Positions 1 to 9,056 of a stretch of 64,000 nt of DNA are shown here, piece after piece. The notes below the pieces were generated by a model. The model did not search any database. It saw only the letters and a list, made by a program, of their open reading frames with translations, and was not told the DNA's origin. The stretch comes from an uncultured Rhizobiaceae group bacterium (lineage in GTDB: Bacteria; Pseudomonadota; Alphaproteobacteria; Rhizobiales; Rhizobiaceae), in NCBI GenBank assembly GCA_938010435.1, contig CALLUS010000008.1, positions 124,001-188,000 on the forward strand, given 5' to 3'. The position numbers and the translations under genes were made by a program. Position 1 is the first letter of the stretch; each line of letters starts with the position of its first letter.

Positions 1-485
1 ATTTGGAACGGCTGCGGTGTATTCATCAGCGGAGTAACGTCGCGAATTGGACGAATGTCCACTTGCGAACGTGGAAGGAAAGCTGTTGCGCCATCCAGAT
101 CGACAGTGAAACCGCCTTTGACCTGATTGAAGATTGTGCCTTCGACTTTTTCTTCTGCTTCGAACTGCTTTTCGAGTTTAACCCAGCTCTCTTCACGGCG
201 AGCTTTGTCGCGGGACAGAACAGCTTCGCCCATCGCGTTTTCAACACGCTCCAGGTAAACTTCTACTTTGTCGCCAACTTTCAAAGAGCCGTCGCGGGCG
301 CTAGCTCCAAATTCTTTAAGTGCAACGCGGCCTTCAACTTTCAAGCCTGCATCGATCACAGCCATATCTTTTTCGATAGCTGTTACAATACCTTCAACAA
401 CAGTGCCTTCTTGAATGGACTGTACTGCAAAGGATTCGTCGAGGAGGGCTGCAAAGTCCTCCATTGAGGGGTTCATTTCTGACAT
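1..485 (-). CDS. rpsA: 30S ribosomal protein S1, N-terminal part (cut by window edge)
   Basis: Read on the minus strand, the frame opens with ATG at 485 preceded by TTGGAGC, a good ribosome binding site, and stays open to the left edge of the window. The protein starts MSEMNPSMEDFAALLDESF and continues into a first S1 RNA-binding domain (GTVVEGIVTAIEKDMAVIDA, GRVALKEF) and the start of the second (VEGTIFNQVKGGFTVDLDG, AFLPRSQVD). This is the alphaproteobacterial S1 layout. S1 binds mRNA on the 30S subunit and helps initiation. It lies directly downstream of cmk on the same strand, the usual cmk-rpsA pairing. About 160 residues are visible; the remaining repeats lie outside the window. Confidence 0.95.
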   Translation of the reverse strand, partial: MSEMNPSMEDFAALLDESFAVQSIQEGTVVEGIVTAIEKDMAVIDAGLKVEGRVALKEFGASARDGSLKVGDKVEVYLERVENAMGEAVLSRDKARREESWVKLEKQFEAEEKVEGTIFNQVKGGFTVDLDGATAFLPRSQVDIRPIRDVTPLMNTPQPFQ

Positions 486-715
486 TTAAGCTCCAAAACC
501 GCGTGCGATACTATATTTGCGCCAACGCGGAGGTGCACCGGGGTTAGTGTTTCAATTAATCGACTTGTCCCACTCCGCCTCATTTTCGAGGCTAGATCCG
601 GAAATTCCGGTGTGGTGCAAAAGAGCGGAAGGCCGGCTTGCTTACGAAAATAACTTCAAGACTCTTGAAATCAAAAGGGCACAGCCATGTTCGGCGGCAC
701 CCCCCAATTCGCTGT

Positions 716-1366
716 TCATTTAGGATTTGATGATTTTACAATGCTCAAAGCCGTGTGGAACGCGGTTTCTATATCCATTTTTGACGTGTCGAGCAAGTGG
801 GCATCTTCTGCCGGTTTAAGCGGACTATCTGCACGCCCCATATCGCGTTCATCCCGCAACTTGATATCAGACAATATGGTCTCAAAACTTGCGTCGCTAC
901 CGGTCAAATTTCCCCGTTCTTGAACTTCTTTCCAACGCCTTTCAGCGCGCACTTCTGGTGATGCGGTCACATAGAATTTCACTTGGGCATCTGGGCAAAC
1001 CACGGTGCCAATATCACGCCCGTCGAGCACTGCACCTTTGCCAGCGTTTGCAAACTGGCGCTGTTTATCAACCAATGTGATCCGCACACGCGACATGACG
1101 GCCACTTTGGAAGCGGCTTCGCCAATTGCATGAACAGCCAATACGATTGGGTCCAAGACTCCCAAATCAATTTTCTTTGCAGCCTCCACAGCGATGTCTT
1201 CATCATCCAGAGGTTGCTTGTCTTGCAACAAGGCATGAGCAACAGCACGGTAGGTCAGTCCTGTATCGAGATGAGGAAGCTCCAACGCCTCTGCCAAACG
1301 ACGTGACAACGTTCCTTTGCCAGATGCCGCTGGGCCGTCGATTGCAATGATAAAAGGGATGCTCAT
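716..1366 (-). CDS. cmk: Cytidylate kinase
   Basis: This 216-residue cytosolic enzyme transfers phosphate from ATP to CMP and dCMP in pyrimidine nucleotide recycling. The nucleotide-binding loop GPAASGKGT is at residues 11-19, followed by the CMP-site motif [10 protein letters not shown] near residue 35, RDIGTVV in the middle and the lid segment [15 protein letters not shown]. Length and motif order match bacterial Cmk. It is followed by rpsA on the same strand. In many rhizobial genomes aroA precedes cmk; here the upstream neighbour is instead a divergent phoX-like gene, so the cmk promoter must lie in the 157 bp between them. Confidence 0.96.
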   Translation of the reverse strand: MSIPFIIAIDGPAASGKGTLSRRLAEALELPHLDTGLTYRAVAHALLQDKQPLDDEDIAVEAAKKIDLGVLDPIVLAVHAIGEAASKVAVMSRVRITLVDKQRQFANAGKGAVLDGRDIGTVVCPDAQVKFYVTASPEVRAERRWKEVQERGNLTGSDASFETILSDIKLRDERDMGRADSPLKPAEDAHLLDTSKMDIETAFHTALSIVKSSNPK

Positions 1367-1419
1367 AGAAACCGTTTACTCCCTGCTCTTTCCGCAAACA
1401 AGATAAAGACTTGTCCACC

Positions 1420-1433
1420 GTCATTGAAATGAC
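1420..1433. promoter_or_regulatory. Perfect 6-2-6 palindrome in the cmk / phoX divergent region
   Basis: GTCATT-GA-AATGAC is a perfect inverted repeat placed 90 bp before the phoX ATG and 54 bp before the cmk ATG. It resembles one half (TGTCAT) of a Pho box, but the second copy is inverted instead of direct, so it does not fit the PhoB consensus. It may be an operator for either gene. No binding protein can be named. Confidence 0.3.
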
Positions 1434-1523
1434 ATCAAACCTTCATGTTTGTGTTAGGCTGATGATGCATTGGGCGGGCAACCGAGTTCACAAGACCGGT
1501 CTTTTAAAAGAAGGAAACTGATC

Positions 1524-3446
1524 ATGACACTTGATGCTAAAATTCAACCCGCTTGCGAAAATATCGATGACATCACATTTGACGACATTGATGACATTAT
1601 AAATCCAAAACCTGACGAGAACGATTTTGACCGAGTTGTTGAAACTGCCCTTTCTCGACGCGGATTTATGAGCGGCGTATTGACCTTCGGCGGTGCCGCG
1701 ATGTTGGGCGCTTCCACTGCTTTGACACCTTCTAGAGCAAAGGCCGCAACACTGTTCGAATTTGAACAAGTCCCTGCAAACTCCCTAGACACAATAACTG
1801 TGCCCAAAGGCTATAAATGGGATGTGGTGGCAAAATGGGGAGATCCATTGTTCTCCGATGTTCCTGAATTTGATGAAGCAACACGCGGCACACCCGAAAC
1901 GCAAGCGCGCGCCTTTGGCGACAATAACGACGGAATGGACTTGTTCGAAAAAGACGGGAAATCTGTCTATGTGGTCAACAATGAATATGTAAACCGCAAA
2001 ATCATCTGGGGCAACAATCCGGACGGCAAACCCGCTTCCAACGCTGACATATTAAAAGGCAAGCTGGCTCACGGTGTTACCGTGATGGAAGTTGCCGAGA
2101 CGGACGGGAAATGGGCCATTGTACAAGATTCCCCTTTCAACCGACGCATCACGCCAGACACAGAAATGGACATTACAGGCCCTGCAGCAGGCCATGACCT
2201 CATGAAAACAGCGGCAGATTCAACAGGCACCAAAACATTGGGCACTTGGAACAATTGCGGCAATGGTCGCACGCCATGGGGCACTTATCTGGCTTGCGAA
2301 GAAAACTTCAACGGCTATTTCTCTGGTCCCGACGATGATTATGACGTAGGCGATGAACACAAACGTTATGGCGTTTCTGGCAAAGACTGGGGTTACAGCT
2401 GGGCCAAAATAGATGAACGTTTTGATGTGTCCAAGCATCCCAATGAACCAAATCGTGCCGGATACGTTGTCGAAATCGATCCGTTTGATGCCAGTTCAAC
2501 ACCACAAAAACGCACTGCCCTTGGCCGTTTCAAACATGAAAACGCGGAAGTTGTTGTGACCAAAAACGGCAAGGTTGTTGTTTATATGGGTGATGACGAA
2601 CGCGGCGAATTTCTCTACAAATTTGTTTCTGATGGCACTTATGTGGAAGGTGGAGATACATCGACCCTGCTCACGGATGGCACGCTATACGTTGCAAAAT
2701 TCAATCCCGATCAAAAAGGCGCTTGGCTGCCGCTGACAGAAGAAACCGTTGGTATGGACGCAGCTGAAATCGCAATCCACACCCGCCAAGCCGCTTCAAA
2801 GGTGGGGGCAACCACCATGGATCGCCCCGAATGGGTTGCCGCACATCCCACAAAGGCAGAGGCCTATTGCGCGCTTACCAACAATAAAAATCGCGGCAAG
2901 AAACCTAATGCTGGCGGAGATGAAACACCTGCGGTTGGCCCCAATCCGCGCGAAGTGAACAGATACGGCCAGATTGTGCGCTGGCGTCCTGTTGGTGGCG
3001 ACCACACGGCAACAACGTTTGAATGGGATTTGTTTGTTCTTGCGGGCAATCCAAAAGTTCACAACGACGCTTATGCTGGTTCTGAAAACATAAATGAAGG
3101 CAATATGTTCAACTCACCAGATGGCTTGAATTTCGACGGCAGAGGGGTTTTGTGGATCCAAACCGATGGGAAGTACACGAACGAAGGTGATTTCGCAGGG
3201 CAAGGCAACAATCAAATGCTAGCAGGTGATCCGGCCACTGGTGAAATTCGCCGCTTTTTGGTGGGGCCCAACGAATGTGAAGTGACTGGCATGACCTTTT
3301 CGGGCGATCACAAAACCATGTTTGTTGGCATTCAACACCCTGGCGAAAAGGGCAATAGTCACTTCCCAGATGGCGGCAACAGTTTGCCGCGCTCTTGCAT
3401 CATTGCAGTTAAACGCGAAGATGGAGCCATTATCGGGCAACTTTGA
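1524..3446 (+). CDS. phoX: PhoX-family (DUF839) alkaline phosphatase, Tat-exported
   Basis: A 640-residue protein of the PhoX/DUF839 family, periplasmic metal-dependent phosphatases that release phosphate from organic esters. An N-terminal acidic stretch is followed by a twin-arginine signal (SRRGFM, Arg45-Arg46) and a hydrophobic segment ending in SRAKAA. Family landmarks follow in order: VVNNEYVNR, HGVTVMEV, NCGNGRTPWGTYLACEENF, GRFKHENAEVV, GDDERGEFLYKFV, HPTKAEAYCALTNN, SPDGLNFDGRGVLWIQTDG and PNECEVTGMTFSGD. I chose ATG 1524, which has AAGGAAA seven bases upstream, over an in-frame TTG at 1470. A strong terminator follows directly. No clear Pho box is seen. Substrate range cannot be read from sequence. 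Confidence 0.88.
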   Translation: MTLDAKIQPACENIDDITFDDIDDIINPKPDENDFDRVVETALSRRGFMSGVLTFGGAAMLGASTALTPSRAKAATLFEFEQVPANSLDTITVPKGYKWDVVAKWGDPLFSDVPEFDEATRGTPETQARAFGDNNDGMDLFEKDGKSVYVVNNEYVNRKIIWGNNPDGKPASNADILKGKLAHGVTVMEVAETDGKWAIVQDSPFNRRITPDTEMDITGPAAGHDLMKTAADSTGTKTLGTWNNCGNGRTPWGTYLACEENFNGYFSGPDDDYDVGDEHKRYGVSGKDWGYSWAKIDERFDVSKHPNEPNRAGYVVEIDPFDASSTPQKRTALGRFKHENAEVVVTKNGKVVVYMGDDERGEFLYKFVSDGTYVEGGDTSTLLTDGTLYVAKFNPDQKGAWLPLTEETVGMDAAEIAIHTRQAASKVGATTMDRPEWVAAHPTKAEAYCALTNNKNRGKKPNAGGDETPAVGPNPREVNRYGQIVRWRPVGGDHTATTFEWDLFVLAGNPKVHNDAYAGSENINEGNMFNSPDGLNFDGRGVLWIQTDGKYTNEGDFAGQGNNQMLAGDPATGEIRRFLVGPNECEVTGMTFSGDHKTMFVGIQHPGEKGNSHFPDGGNSLPRSCIIAVKREDGAIIGQL

Positions 3447-3460
3447 ACACCGCATTCTTG

Positions 3461-3488
3461 AAAAGGCCCAGATTTTCGGGCCTTTTTT
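3461..3488 (+). terminator. Factor-independent terminator after phoX
   Basis: AAAAGGCCC, a short AGATTTTC loop and GGGCCTTTT form a stem followed by a run of T residues. It begins 14 bp after the phoX stop codon and insulates phoX from ubiE. Confidence 0.9.
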
Positions 3489-3504
3489 GTGTTCACCATC
3501 CCCT

Positions 3505-3522
3505 CATTGCCGCATGGCAATG
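3505..3522. promoter_or_regulatory. 7-4-7 inverted repeat upstream of ubiE
   Basis: CATTGCC and GGCAATG are perfect arms around the four bases GCAT, about 50 bp before the ubiE start codon. The site is downstream of the phoX terminator, so it belongs to the ubiE promoter region. It could be an operator or an early leader hairpin; nothing identifies a protein. Confidence 0.3.
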
Positions 3523-3572
3523 CGCAATTATCTGTCCTATATGAAGTTCGAACAGATCGAAGGGATGCACCT

Positions 3573-4361
3573 ATGAGCAGGGTCAGCGACAACAGCCGCG
3601 CCACACAAGCCGAACAGATGAGCACCGCTTACGGTTTCGAACAGGTGGCAGAAGGGCAAAAGCAGGGCAAAGTGAATGATGTTTTTCATTCGGTCGCTCG
3701 TCGCTATGACCTGATGAACGACTTTATGTCCGTTGGCGTGCACCGCATTTGGAAAAACGTGATGGTGACGAAAGCGGCGCCATCTAAAAAGCAGCCATGG
3801 GCCTCTTTGGATGTTGCAGGTGGAACGGGTGACATTGCTTTTCGCATTGTCGACGCCTCCAATAAAAATGCTCACGTGACCGTTTTGGATATCAATGCCT
3901 CCATGCTGGAAGTAGGTCGTGACCGTGCGATCAAAAAAGGCCTCGGTGACAATATAGATTTTGTTGAAGCCAATGCCGAAGAATTGCCGTTTGAAGACAA
4001 TATGTTTGATGTTTATACAGTCGCCTTTGGCATTCGAAATGTGCCGCGCATGGATCATGCATTGGCCGAGGCCCATCGCGTCCTGAAACCAGGCGGACAA
4101 TTTCTGTGTCTGGAATTTTCAGAAGTTGATGTGCCGATGCTCGACAAATTTTATGATCTTTGGTCGTTCAACGCGATCCCACCAATTGGCAAGGCAGTAA
4201 CGGGTGATGCGGAAAGCTATCAATATCTGGTGGAGAGCATTCGTAAGTTTCCCAATCAGGAGAGTTTTGCAAACCTCGTTCGTGATGCAGGTTTCTCGCG
4301 TGTGGATTATCGCAATATGACAGGCGGTATTGCTGCCCTTCACTCAGGTTGGAAAATCTAA
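3573..4361 (+). CDS. ubiE: Ubiquinone/menaquinone C-methyltransferase UbiE
   Basis: A 262-residue SAM-dependent methyltransferase that methylates the quinone ring in ubiquinone synthesis. The family start [16 protein letters not shown] is followed by the SAM-binding motif [12 protein letters not shown], then [31 protein letters not shown] and the C-terminal [13 protein letters not shown] chose ATG 3573; the upstream extension to 3489 would begin inside the phoX terminator. The gene is followed after seven bases by ubiB, so the two are surely co-transcribed. Confidence 0.96.
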   Translation: MSRVSDNSRATQAEQMSTAYGFEQVAEGQKQGKVNDVFHSVARRYDLMNDFMSVGVHRIWKNVMVTKAAPSKKQPWASLDVAGGTGDIAFRIVDASNKNAHVTVLDINASMLEVGRDRAIKKGLGDNIDFVEANAEELPFEDNMFDVYTVAFGIRNVPRMDHALAEAHRVLKPGGQFLCLEFSEVDVPMLDKFYDLWSFNAIPPIGKAVTGDAESYQYLVESIRKFPNQESFANLVRDAGFSRVDYRNMTGGIAALHSGWKI

Positions 4362-4368
4362 ACCGATC

Positions 4369-5946
4369 ATGAAAACCATTCGCGCCTATTTTTCGCTGCT
4401 TAAGGCGATTTATGTTCTCATGCGTGAGGGCGTTATTACGGCTCTGCCTGAAGAAAATGCACCACCACCCATGGTGTTTGCAAAAAGCGTTGCACGGTTG
4501 ATTGAGCGCCGCCGTGCAAAAACAACGACACAATCTAAAAAACTGGCAGCCGCGTTAAACCGGCTGGGTCCAAGCTGGGTGAAGCTGGGGCAGTTCCTTG
4601 CAACACGACCCGATCTTGTAGGAGATTCTATCGCAGCTGATCTGGAATTACTGCAAGATCGTATGGACGCTTTCCCAACCGAAGATGCGCGCAAGATGAT
4701 TGCTACCACTTTAGGCCAGACTGTGGATCAACTCTTCGTCGAATTTGGTGAACCAATAGCAGCAGCTTCCATTGCCCAAGTTCACAAGGCCAAAGTGCAA
4801 GACGCCGATGGCTCCATCCGCGATGTGGCTGTGAAAGTTGTTCGTCCAGGTGTGCGAGAGCGTTTTGCTTGGGACTTGGAAACGTTTTACACTGCAGCCC
4901 GCACGCTGGACTTTTTGTTCCCACCCTTACGTCGCCTTCAACTGATGCCCTCTGTCGATATGCTGGCGCAGTCTGCAAAGCTGGAAATGGAGCTTCGCAT
5001 GGAAGCAGCAGGGCTTTCTGAAATGGGAGACAATTCTGCCCACGACGAAGGCTTTCGCGTTCCCGAAGTGGATTGGCCGCGCTCTGGTCGCGATTGTCTG
5101 ACCATGGAATGGGTCGATGGGATCAAGATGAGCGACACGGCAGCTCTGCGTGCTTCTGGTCATGATCTCAAGGCCGTTGCCAACACATTGAATCAAACAT
5201 TTCTGCGTCATGCGTTGCGGGATGGTTTTTTCCATGCGGACATGCACCCCGGTAACTTGTTTCTTGCGCCAAACGGCGATGTTGTTGCCGTTGATCTCGG
5301 CATAGCAGGACGTCTCATCAAAGCAGAAAGACGCTTTCTCGGCGAAATTTTATATGGTTTTATCAATCGGGATTACCGACGAATTGCCGAAGTACACATT
5401 GAAGCCGGCTACGTTCCAGCCGACAAGGATGTCGAAAGCTTTGCCCAAGCTCTGCGCGCGGTGGGTGAACCCATTTACGGCAAAGCTGCGGAAGAGATAT
5501 CTATTGGCAGTTTACTCACATTGCTGTTCGACATTACCGAATTGTTCGATATGAAAACCCAGCCACAGCTTTTGCTTTTGCAAAAGACTATGGTGGTGGT
5601 GGAAGGTGTGGCACGTAAGCTCGACCCGCAATTCAATATGTGGGATTCAGGTGGTCCTGTGGTCACGCCTTACGTCACGCGTTTGATCGGCCCATTGGGC
5701 AAACTAGATGAGGCCAAAGATGGTCTTCATGCAATGAGCAAATTAGTACAGCTGGCGCCGAATATGGCCAAACGCGCAGAACTTCTAAGCCATGAAATCG
5801 ACGTGATGGCGAAAGAAGGGGTGCGCTTGGACAAGCCCACAATTGACGCCATTGGCAAAGCAGAAGCACGTCATTCGCGGTCAGGCCGAATTGCACTTTG
5901 GATCATCGCTACAGCTGCCGTTTATGCAGCGTGGACAGTTTCTTAA
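4369..5946 (+). CDS. ubiB: UbiB/ADCK-family kinase-like protein for ubiquinone synthesis
   Basis: A 525-residue atypical kinase needed for ubiquinone production, probably held at the inner membrane by the hydrophobic C-terminus (IALWIIATAAVYAAWTV). The diagnostic KxGQ motif occurs as SWVKLGQFLATRPDL, followed by the Ala-rich nucleotide loop AAASIAQVHKA, the lysine strand VAVKVVRPG, the catalytic segment HADMHPGNLF and the metal-binding segment VAVDLGIAGRL. The last reads DLG where most family members have DFG. ATG 4369 is preferred because the longer frame from 4330 overlaps ubiE. It sits in the ubiE-ubiB-coaBC run. Confidence 0.95.
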   Translation: MKTIRAYFSLLKAIYVLMREGVITALPEENAPPPMVFAKSVARLIERRRAKTTTQSKKLAAALNRLGPSWVKLGQFLATRPDLVGDSIAADLELLQDRMDAFPTEDARKMIATTLGQTVDQLFVEFGEPIAAASIAQVHKAKVQDADGSIRDVAVKVVRPGVRERFAWDLETFYTAARTLDFLFPPLRRLQLMPSVDMLAQSAKLEMELRMEAAGLSEMGDNSAHDEGFRVPEVDWPRSGRDCLTMEWVDGIKMSDTAALRASGHDLKAVANTLNQTFLRHALRDGFFHADMHPGNLFLAPNGDVVAVDLGIAGRLIKAERRFLGEILYGFINRDYRRIAEVHIEAGYVPADKDVESFAQALRAVGEPIYGKAAEEISIGSLLTLLFDITELFDMKTQPQLLLLQKTMVVVEGVARKLDPQFNMWDSGGPVVTPYVTRLIGPLGKLDEAKDGLHAMSKLVQLAPNMAKRAELLSHEIDVMAKEGVRLDKPTIDAIGKAEARHSRSGRIALWIIATAAVYAAWTVS

Positions 5947-5968
5947 ATCGAGTGGTAGGTTCTACCTC

Positions 5969-7201
5969 ATGAATATCGAGCAAACACTTCAAGACAAAAC
6001 CCTTCTTCTGATCATCAGCGGAGGGATCGCAGCCTATAAATCTTTGAACTTGGTCCGACGCTTGCGTGAACGTGGCGCATCGGTACGATGTGTGATGACG
6101 GATGCCGCACAAGAGTTTGTGACGCCGATGACTGTTGGCGCTCTCACGGGCGACACTGTTTTCACGAACATTTGGGACCGTGACGCTGAACAGGATATCG
6201 GCCATATTCGCCTTGCCCGTGAAGCTGATCTTATCATCGTCGCTCCCGCCACCGCAGATCTGATGGCGAAAATGGCAAACGGCCTTGGCAATGATTTGGC
6301 GTCCACCGTTTTGCTCGCTGCTGACAGCCCCATATTAGTTGCGCCTGCTATGAACCCTGCCATGTGGAACAACCCAGCGACTCAACGCAATTTGGAAACT
6401 TTGGCTGATGACGGTGTTTCATTCGTTGGGCCCAATGAAGGTGAAATGGCGGAAAGCGGTGAAGCTGGATTTGGCCGCATGTCCGAACCCATGGAAATCG
6501 TTGACGCTGCTGAAGTCATGCTGGATGATCGACCTCAGCCACTCACAGGCAAAACAGCAATTGTCACATCCGGCCCCACCCGCGAAGAGATCGATCCTGT
6601 GCGCTATATTTCCAATCACTCTTCGGGCAAACAGGGTCACGCCATTGCTGAAGAATTAGCGCGTGTAGGTGCGGAGGTGATTTTGGTTTCCGGCCCTGTC
6701 TCCATTCCTGATCCTGCAAACGTGACTGTGGTAAACGTCACTTCAGCAATTGAAATGCAAGATGCCGTTGAACGATCTTTGCCCGCCGATATTGCTATTT
6801 TTGTTGCAGCTGTTGCCGATTGGCGCATGGACCATCAAGCGAGTGAGAAAATCAAGAAGGATGGAAGCGGGAAAACTCCTTCTCTTTCTATGGTGGAAAA
6901 CCCAGACATTTTAAAAGGTATTGGAACGCGTAAGACGGGACGCCCGTCATTGGTGGTCGGTTTTGCAGCGGAGACTGAAAAAATGGCTGAACATGCCCGC
7001 TCCAAACTTGTAAAAAAAGGGGCCGACTGGATTGTCGCCAACGATGTCTCACCAGAAAATAATGTCTTCGGCGGAGATGAAAATTCCGTTGTTTTAGTGA
7101 GCAAATCCGGCGACGAAGCTTGGCCAAAAAGTTCTAAACAAAATATTGCTGAACGGTTGGTGGAACGTATTGCTGAGCGGTTTGCAGTTGTGAACGTATA
7201 A
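5969..7201 (+). CDS. coaBC: Bifunctional phosphopantothenoylcysteine decarboxylase / synthetase
   Basis: This 410-residue enzyme joins cysteine to 4'-phosphopantothenate and decarboxylates the product, two steps of coenzyme A synthesis. The N-terminal flavoprotein half has ISGGIAAYKSLNLVRRL, the catalytic-histidine segment DIGHIRLAREADLIIVAPATADL and the active-site motif PAMNPAMWNNP. The synthetase half begins near residue 190 with VTSGPTREEIDPVRYISNHSSG and contains AAVADWR and the KIKK lysines. The start at 5969 follows ubiB by 22 bases. The gene ends 19 bp from the convergent aminotransferase. Confidence 0.95.
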   Translation: MNIEQTLQDKTLLLIISGGIAAYKSLNLVRRLRERGASVRCVMTDAAQEFVTPMTVGALTGDTVFTNIWDRDAEQDIGHIRLAREADLIIVAPATADLMAKMANGLGNDLASTVLLAADSPILVAPAMNPAMWNNPATQRNLETLADDGVSFVGPNEGEMAESGEAGFGRMSEPMEIVDAAEVMLDDRPQPLTGKTAIVTSGPTREEIDPVRYISNHSSGKQGHAIAEELARVGAEVILVSGPVSIPDPANVTVVNVTSAIEMQDAVERSLPADIAIFVAAVADWRMDHQASEKIKKDGSGKTPSLSMVENPDILKGIGTRKTGRPSLVVGFAAETEKMAEHARSKLVKKGADWIVANDVSPENNVFGGDENSVVLVSKSGDEAWPKSSKQNIAERLVERIAERFAVVNV

Positions 7202-7220
7202 CCGCAGCCCTTCAGCAAAT

Positions 7221-8375
7221 TTACAAACTGAAATCTTTCAATCTGCTTTTAAGCAAACCAATCGTTTCTACATCCACATTTGCGAAAGCAATCCGTAAAA
7301 AGTTGTCTTGGTTCTTTCCAAAGAATGATCCCGGCAAGCATGACACTCCTGCTTGTTCAGCCATTGCTTTTGCAACGTCTATGGATGAATGACCTTCAAA
7401 AGGGTGTTTCACAAACGCGAAATAAGCGCCCATGGAACTGATGCCCCATCCTGAAAGTTCAGCAAATACTTGGCGCATAGCAGCCGCACGGTTTTGAATT
7501 TCAACCCTGTTGGATTCACGCCAATCAGCCAAAGGTGCAATGGCTTTTGCCACAGCGTTTTGTGCTGCACGGGGCGCACAAATTTGCAGATTATCCATCA
7601 CTTTGAAGATGGCATTGATAATAAGTTCACCAGCAACTACAGCGCCAAGTCTATGACCAGGAATGCAAAAGCTTTTGGAAAATGAATAGAGTTGTATCAG
7701 ACAATCTTCCCAATCGGCATTGCTGAAAAGGGTGTGTCGTTCGTCAAGCGTTATAAAGTCACGATAAGTTTCATCCAAGATCAACCAAACGTCCGTATCG
7801 CGACAGGTTTGGTAGATTTCCTGTAATAGAGCTTTGGGATAAATGCATCCAGTTGGATTGTTCGGCGAGACAATCGCGAAGGCTTTGACATTCTGTAAGG
7901 CCGTTCGAATGGTTTCGATATCGGGGAGAAAACCGTTATCCGAATTACAATCAACATAGGTAGATTTGATCCCCAGCATGGACAGAGATGCTTCGTGATT
8001 GAAGTAACACGGATTGGTCATCAATACCGTGTCTCCCGCTCCTGCAACAGCCATTGCAGCAACGATAAAAGCCTGATTGCACCCAGACGTAATGTGCGTT
8101 TGAGCTGGAATGATACTCGTGTTGTATATCTCGGAGACATGCGCGGCGTAAGTTTCCCGCAACGCATGTTCACCTTGAGTTGGGCCATAACCTGTGAATT
8201 CTGGAGAGGCTGCTGCTTCACCCAACCATGCCAACATTTCTGGTGGCGGTGGATAGCCTGGTGCTGCCTGTGACAGGTCAATTAGGAGACCATGCGAACC
8301 TTGATATGCCCTCGCCCATGCCTGCGCCATTGGGATGACAGGGGCGTCCAATTCATCAACGAACGAATTCAGCAT
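7221..8375 (-). CDS. PLP-dependent class I/II aminotransferase
   Basis: A 384-residue fold-type I aminotransferase. Visible landmarks are the early SQAAPGYPPPPEM and FTGYGPTQGEHALRE, the cofactor motif SPNNPTGCIYP, the aspartate segment LILDETYRDF and the PLP lysine in SFSKSFCIPGHRLGAV. The C-terminal arginine region is LPGSFFGKNQDNFLRIAFAN. These features fit the aspartate/aromatic aminotransferase superfamily; the amino donor cannot be read from sequence. It is the last gene of the minus-strand series running from glk through dapB and gpmA, so a role in amino acid metabolism linked to lysine or glycolysis is possible but unproven. Confidence 0.85.
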   Translation of the reverse strand: MLNSFVDELDAPVIPMAQAWARAYQGSHGLLIDLSQAAPGYPPPPEMLAWLGEAAASPEFTGYGPTQGEHALRETYAAHVSEIYNTSIIPAQTHITSGCNQAFIVAAMAVAGAGDTVLMTNPCYFNHEASLSMLGIKSTYVDCNSDNGFLPDIETIRTALQNVKAFAIVSPNNPTGCIYPKALLQEIYQTCRDTDVWLILDETYRDFITLDERHTLFSNADWEDCLIQLYSFSKSFCIPGHRLGAVVAGELIINAIFKVMDNLQICAPRAAQNAVAKAIAPLADWRESNRVEIQNRAAAMRQVFAELSGWGISSMGAYFAFVKHPFEGHSSIDVAKAMAEQAGVSCLPGSFFGKNQDNFLRIAFANVDVETIGLLKSRLKDFSL

Positions 8376-8401
8376 CTGGTGTGGTTTCAGTTCAATAACA
8401 G

Positions 8402-9043
8402 CTAGTGAGCGCCGCTCATGTCGCCTAAAACCTCTTTGCTGGCGACAGTGCTGTCCGCATTCAATTTGTAAATCATAGGAATGCCTGTCCCCAGATTTAG
8501 CTTCAAAATGCTTTCAGTGGTCATACCGTCGAGGATCATCACGAGTGAACGTAGAGAATTTCCATGAGCTGCCACCAAAACGGTTTCACCTCGTAACACG
8601 CGGGGCAGAATGTCGGTCATGTAATAAGGCCAAACGCGCGCGCCCGTATCTTTGAGGCTTTCACCTTCTTCACCTGGAGGCGGCGTATCGTAGCTTCGAC
8701 GCCAGATATGAACCTGTTCCTCCCCCCACTTCCTACGAGCATCATCTTTGTTCAACCCTGCAAGATCACCATAGTTGCGCTCGTTTAATGCTTGATCGTG
8801 GATTGTTTCCAAATCACTTTGGCCAACACCATCGAGAATGTGTTGACAGGTTTTTTCAGCGCGCTGCAAAACAGATGTGAACGCAATATCGAACTTCATG
8901 TTCATTTCACCAAGCGTCTTGCCGGCTTCGATCGCCTCTGCAACACCTTGTTCTGTTAGGTCAGGATCTTTCCAACCTGTGAATAGATTTTTCTTATTCC
9001 ATTCACTTTGACCGTGACGGACGAGAACGAGTGTTCCTGACAT
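8402..9043 (-). CDS. gpmA: 2,3-bisphosphoglycerate-dependent phosphoglycerate mutase
   Basis: A 213-residue cytosolic enzyme interconverting 3- and 2-phosphoglycerate. The phospho-histidine motif [10 protein letters not shown] has its catalytic His at residue 10 and is followed by [14 protein letters not shown], then [21 protein letters not shown] and the second histidine motif [13 protein letters not shown]. It is shorter than the 250-residue gammaproteobacterial enzyme, as is usual in alphaproteobacteria. It follows dapB by 13 bases on the same strand, so the two share a transcript. Confidence 0.95.
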   Translation of the reverse strand: MSGTLVLVRHGQSEWNKKNLFTGWKDPDLTEQGVAEAIEAGKTLGEMNMKFDIAFTSVLQRAEKTCQHILDGVGQSDLETIHDQALNERNYGDLAGLNKDDARRKWGEEQVHIWRRSYDTPPPGEEGESLKDTGARVWPYYMTDILPRVLRGETVLVAAHGNSLRSLVMILDGMTTESILKLNLGTGIPMIYKLNADSTVASKEVLGDMSGAH

Positions 9044-9056
9044 ATTATTCTACCTT

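Noticed and set aside
3-467. Plus-strand 154-codon open frame at the left edge
   Set aside because: It is antisense to rpsA, whose minus-strand translation gives unmistakable S1 domains across the same bases.
655-669. TTCAAG-ACT-CTTGAA hairpin between cmk and rpsA as a cmk terminator
   Set aside because: The stem is only six A/T-rich pairs and the T run after it on the minus strand is interrupted; too weak to list as a terminator.
1367-1523. PhoB (Pho box) site before phoX
   Set aside because: Direct TGTCAT repeats with 11-bp periodicity are absent; only an inverted pair is seen.
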